From Alphaproteobacteria bacterium (lineage in GTDB: Bacteria > Pseudomonadota > Alphaproteobacteria > UBA6615): 8,432 nucleotides of DNA. Positions 5,853 to 8,432 of this stretch are shown here, piece after piece (position 1 is the first letter of the stretch; each line of letters opens with the position of its first letter). The notes under the pieces are model-generated. The model worked only from the letters and a program-made list of their open reading frames with translations, did not search any database and had not been told where the DNA came from. The position numbers and the translations under genes are program-made. Where the stretch lies: the NCBI GenBank assembly GCA_017643325.1, contig JAEPNS010000129.1:1-8432 (forward strand), written 5' to 3'.

Positions 5853-6872
5853 ATGGCGTCACGTCCTGCCGTGACGGTTCTGCTCGGCGATCCGTCTCTC
5901 CCCGACGCATCGAAGCCCGGAAACCGTTACAACCCGGAGGATTTCGATGCGATCGCCCGGATGAAGGCGGCGCTCGAAGGGGAGAACGCGTTCGACCTGT
6001 CCTACATCGACCGGCACGAAGGCCTGCCGGCGCTGTTTCTGGAAAATCCGCCGGAATTTGTCCTGAACCTGTGCGACGTCGGCTACCGCAACAAGTCGAG
6101 GCTTGAATTGCACGTCGTGGCGCTGATGGAGATGCTGGACATCCCCTATAGCGGGAACAGTCCCGCGACCATCACGCTGTGCAACGACAAGTCGCTGATC
6201 CACGGCGCGGCACGAGACGTGGGCGTACCGGTTCCCGAGCAGCGGTTCTGGCCAAGCGCGGATGCCGTCGACGACTTCGATCTGCCGTATCCGGTGATCG
6301 TGAAGCCCAACCGGACCCACGGAAGTCTGGGGATCACGAAAGACGCGGTCGTGCACGATGAGGCACAAGCGCGGGCCTATCTCGACATGCTGGCGGAGAT
6401 GCTTCCCGGCCATCCGGTCCTGATGCAGGAATATCTGTCGGGTGCGGAATACAGCGTGGGCATTATCGGCAACTCCGGGGACGACTATTTCTGTCTGCCG
6501 CCGGTCGAGGTGGACTACAGCGGATTGCCGGAAGGCTTGTCGCCGATCCTTTCATACGAGTCCAAGACCGTCCCGGATTCGCCTTACTGGACTGACATTC
6601 GGTACCACGAAGCCAACATATCCGGCGCACAACGCGCGCGGCTGAACGAGCAGGCGATCGCGATGTTCGAACGTCTTGGTTGCCAGGACTATGCGCGCTG
6701 CGATTTCCGATCGGCGGCGGACGGTACAATCAAGCTGCTGGAGATGAACCCCAACCCGGCCTGGTCGTATGACGGCAAGCTGGCGATGATGGCGGGGTTC
6801 GCGGGCATGCGCTACGGCGAGATGCTGGTCCGGATCGTCGATGTCGCACGTCGCCGAAGCGGCCTCGCCTAG
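5853..6872 (+). CDS. D-alanine-D-alanine ligase-like ATP-grasp enzyme
   Basis: The 339-residue protein has the layout and length of the D-Ala-D-Ala ligase superfamily, which joins a carboxylate (through an acyl phosphate made with ATP) to an amine. The N-terminal domain (about 1-105) has the LLGDP strand, NLCDVGYRNKSRLELH (72-87) and IPYSGNSP, matching the region where Ddl enzymes have the FN..HG..GE loop and PYTGS. NDK (111-113) starts the ATP-grasp fold. YPVIVKPNRTHGS (146-158) gives the ATP lysine, Lys151, and the glycine-rich loop. QEYL.GAEYSVGI (192-204) follows. CDFR (283-286) and LLEMNPNPAW (295-304) supply the metal ligands Asp284, Glu297 and Asn299. The final motif is NPNPAW rather than the NxxPG usual in Ddl, and the N-terminal loop differs from Ddl. 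A housekeeping cell-wall role is therefore doubtful; a dedicated amide or peptide ligase is more likely. It lies 28 bp after hydrolase copy 3 on the same strand and converges with the minus-strand hydrolase. Confidence 0.85.
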   Translation: MASRPAVTVLLGDPSLPDASKPGNRYNPEDFDAIARMKAALEGENAFDLSYIDRHEGLPALFLENPPEFVLNLCDVGYRNKSRLELHVVALMEMLDIPYSGNSPATITLCNDKSLIHGAARDVGVPVPEQRFWPSADAVDDFDLPYPVIVKPNRTHGSLGITKDAVVHDEAQARAYLDMLAEMLPGHPVLMQEYLSGAEYSVGIIGNSGDDYFCLPPVEVDYSGLPEGLSPILSYESKTVPDSPYWTDIRYHEANISGAQRARLNEQAIAMFERLGCQDYARCDFRSAADGTIKLLEMNPNPAWSYDGKLAMMAGFAGMRYGEMLVRIVDVARRRSGLA

Positions 6873-6893
6873 CCGGTCTTCGTCGTCCGGCCC

Positions 6894-8432
6894 TCAAGCG
6901 AGATCGCGCGGTATCTTGAGATCCCAGTTGCGCGAAAAAACGAGTTCGTCGTCCTCCCACGCCTCCAGGTCCGCGTTGAACAGGAATTCGGTGCGCGTCG
7001 ACTGAAGGCGGTTTCGGACATGCACCCGGATGTTCCACGAAGACCGGCGCAAGATGAAGTCCTGCACAATCTCCGCACGAGCGGACAACGGGTCCTGTTC
7101 GCCGATCCGGTAGCGCCGCTCCATCCGCCGCCCGACTTCCAGGTCAATGGCCTCGATCCGCGCCAGTGATGCGCCTCCGATTTCCCCGCCGTCGGTGCGC
7201 AGTGTGTGAATCAACTCGTTCGCGGTCAGATCGCGGCCGAGCTCGCGAATCTGGCGGAGGGGTCGAATCTGTACCGTGTCCTCGCCCGGCCCGCGTTCGG
7301 GCGCGTCGAACGCGCGCAAACCGGCGTCTTCTTCCCGAGGCGGCCACACGGGAAGGTCGAGGATGCTCTCGCCCGTGGCCAGGTTCAGGGTGGCAGCCTC
7401 CGGTGCCGGCCAAGCAATCGGCCAGTAGCTGGTCGAGATCGCCAACCGGATCTGGTGACCGGCCGGGAAATGGTGCGCAATATCGTTGAGCGGGACTCGC
7501 ACGCGATAGCGTTTGCCGGGCTCGAGCGCTTCGGGGTTGGCGTGTGACTCGCGGTGCGTGAGGTTGAGGAGACCGTAGGTGATGCGGGTCGATGCGCCGT
7601 CGGGTGCCACGTCATTCAGTCGAACGGCGATCATGCCCTCGGTTCGATCGAGCGAAAGGTTCAGCTCGACAACGGGGGCGCCAAGGATTTCCAGGGGTGC
7701 GTCGAGCGGCGGCGTGTCAAAGACAAGTGAGCGGCCGTCGTCCTGGCGCTGGTCCGTCGGCATTTCACCGTCAACGCCGAACGCACACCATTCGCCGCCG
7801 GTCGAGCCGGTGGTTTGAGGTGAACATATCGAGAGACCGACAGGGGCCGCGGGTTCCGGCTCGAGCTGGTTGGGGTTGAGATACAACCTTCTTGATTCGA
7901 CGCGAGGCGACGGCCAGCTCTCTTCGGCAACCCAGCGCCCCGGCCATTCGACATGAGTAGGTGAAGGGCGCACGCTGTCCTGCATCCACGCGCGGAAGCG
8001 CGGCTCGTCCATCATCCCCCGGTCTTCGCCTTTCAGCCAGTGATCCCACCACCGGACCGCTTCCTGCAGGAAGCCGATGGTCGGACCCGGCTGCCCGTCG
8101 TGCGGAAACATGTGGGACCAGGGGCCGATCAGGCCCTTGCATGGCGCGGAAAGATTCTCGAGCAGACGCGGAACGGCATTCGAATATCCGTCGGCCCAAC
8201 CGCCCACCGCATAGACCGGGCACTCGATGGCGTCAAAATTCTCAGACACCGAACCGTGGCGCCAGAAGTCGTCGCGCCTCTGGTGTTCCATCCAGCGTGC
8301 GGGGAATGCGGTCGCGTGCTCGAGCCGGTCGCGCCACATGTCTCGCCAGGCCTCTCCGACGATCTCCGGGTCGGGCGGCAGGGCGTTGTAGGCCATCAGC
8401 ACGGAGCCCCACTGCAGATTCTCGTTGATCAG
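6894..8432 (-). CDS. CocE/NonD family hydrolase of a different subfamily, 5' end beyond the window
   Basis: The minus-strand frame is open from the right edge to a TGA at 6894-6896, giving 512 C-terminal residues. A GTG at 8400-8402 could be mistaken for a start, but the codons before it read LINENLQWGS, which continues the family pattern (NLxWG...PPDPExVGExWRxxWxxRL), so the gene begins outside the window. The serine elbow is therefore not visible. The acid motif GGWADGY is present (Asp codon at 8190-8192), as is GPWSH (His codon at 8112-8114), both canonical for active CocE/NonD enzymes. A PepX_C-like jelly-roll follows (LYLNPNQL, LEILGAPVVELNLS, YRVRVPL, FPAGHQIRLAIS). About 120 further residues then form a beta-rich tail ending in WDLKIPRDLA, an extension that the three tandem copies lack. 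It is not a recent duplicate of them. It converges on the ATP-grasp gene with a 21-bp gap and must have its own promoter outside the window. Confidence 0.88.
   Translation of the reverse strand: MINENLQWGSVLMAYNALPPDPEIVGEAWRDMWRDRLEHATAFPARWMEHQRRDDFWRHGSVSENFDAIECPVYAVGGWADGYSNAVPRLLENLSAPCKGLIGPWSHMFPHDGQPGPTIGFLQEAVRWWDHWLKGEDRGMMDEPRFRAWMQDSVRPSPTHVEWPGRWVAEESWPSPRVESRRLYLNPNQLEPEPAAPVGLSICSPQTTGSTGGEWCAFGVDGEMPTDQRQDDGRSLVFDTPPLDAPLEILGAPVVELNLSLDRTEGMIAVRLNDVAPDGASTRITYGLLNLTHRESHANPEALEPGKRYRVRVPLNDIAHHFPAGHQIRLAISTSYWPIAWPAPEAATLNLATGESILDLPVWPPREEDAGLRAFDAPERGPGEDTVQIRPLRQIRELGRDLTANELIHTLRTDGGEIGGASLARIEAIDLEVGRRMERRYRIGEQDPLSARAEIVQDFILRRSSWNIRVHVRNRLQSTRTEFLFNADLEAWEDDELVFSRNWDLKIPRDLA

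Noticed and set aside
6872..6891. Hairpin GCCGG / CCGGC between the convergent genes as a bidirectional terminator
   Set aside because: The stem is only 5 bp with a 10-nt loop and has no T tract on either side; too weak to call.
8400..8402. GTG as the start codon of the minus-strand hydrolase
   Set aside because: The frame stays open to the window edge and the upstream codons fit the family pattern. A start here would remove the serine-nucleophile half of the enzyme.

Overview
The window is about 8.4 kb of GC-rich bacterial DNA with tightly packed genes and good GGAGG-type ribosome binding sites. Composition, codon use and protein types suggest a proteobacterium, most likely an alphaproteobacterium. 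That placement is inference, because no taxonomic marker gene is present.

Layout from left to right. (1) Positions 1-213 hold the 3' end of a plus-strand gene whose last 70 residues resemble the C-terminus of small SUOX-type molybdopterin-binding-domain proteins. A GC-rich hairpin terminator (240-261) follows. (2) A 197-bp intergenic region (214-410) holds the terminator, an AT-rich patch that may be a promoter, and a perfect 7-bp stem-loop (331-350) in the probable leader of the next gene. (3) Three same-strand, head-to-tail paralogues of the CocE/NonD (peptidase S15-like) alpha/beta-hydrolase family lie at 411-2204, 2274-4043 and 4055-5824. (4) A D-Ala-D-Ala-ligase-like ATP-grasp enzyme (5853-6872) follows 28 bp later with a perfect Shine-Dalgarno. 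Genes 3 and 4 together look like one four-gene operon. (5) On the minus strand, converging on it with a 21-bp gap, is the 3' part of a fourth CocE/NonD hydrolase of a clearly different subfamily (6894-8432, running off the window).

The main point of interest is four CocE/NonD hydrolases around one ATP-grasp ligase. The three tandem copies keep the serine-nucleophile motif (GISYY). Where CocE enzymes usually have the catalytic aspartate (GGWxDG) they have NWGG. The middle copy also has leucine where the GPW-S/T-H histidine normally sits, and it has lost a neighbouring His-His pair kept by its siblings. The fourth, convergent hydrolase keeps the canonical Asp and His motifs.

A reasonable but unproven reading is a small pathway in which the ATP-grasp enzyme forms an amide or peptide bond and the hydrolase-fold proteins cleave, transfer or modify acyl groups on related compounds. 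No transporter, regulator, mobile element, tRNA/rRNA or CRISPR array was seen.
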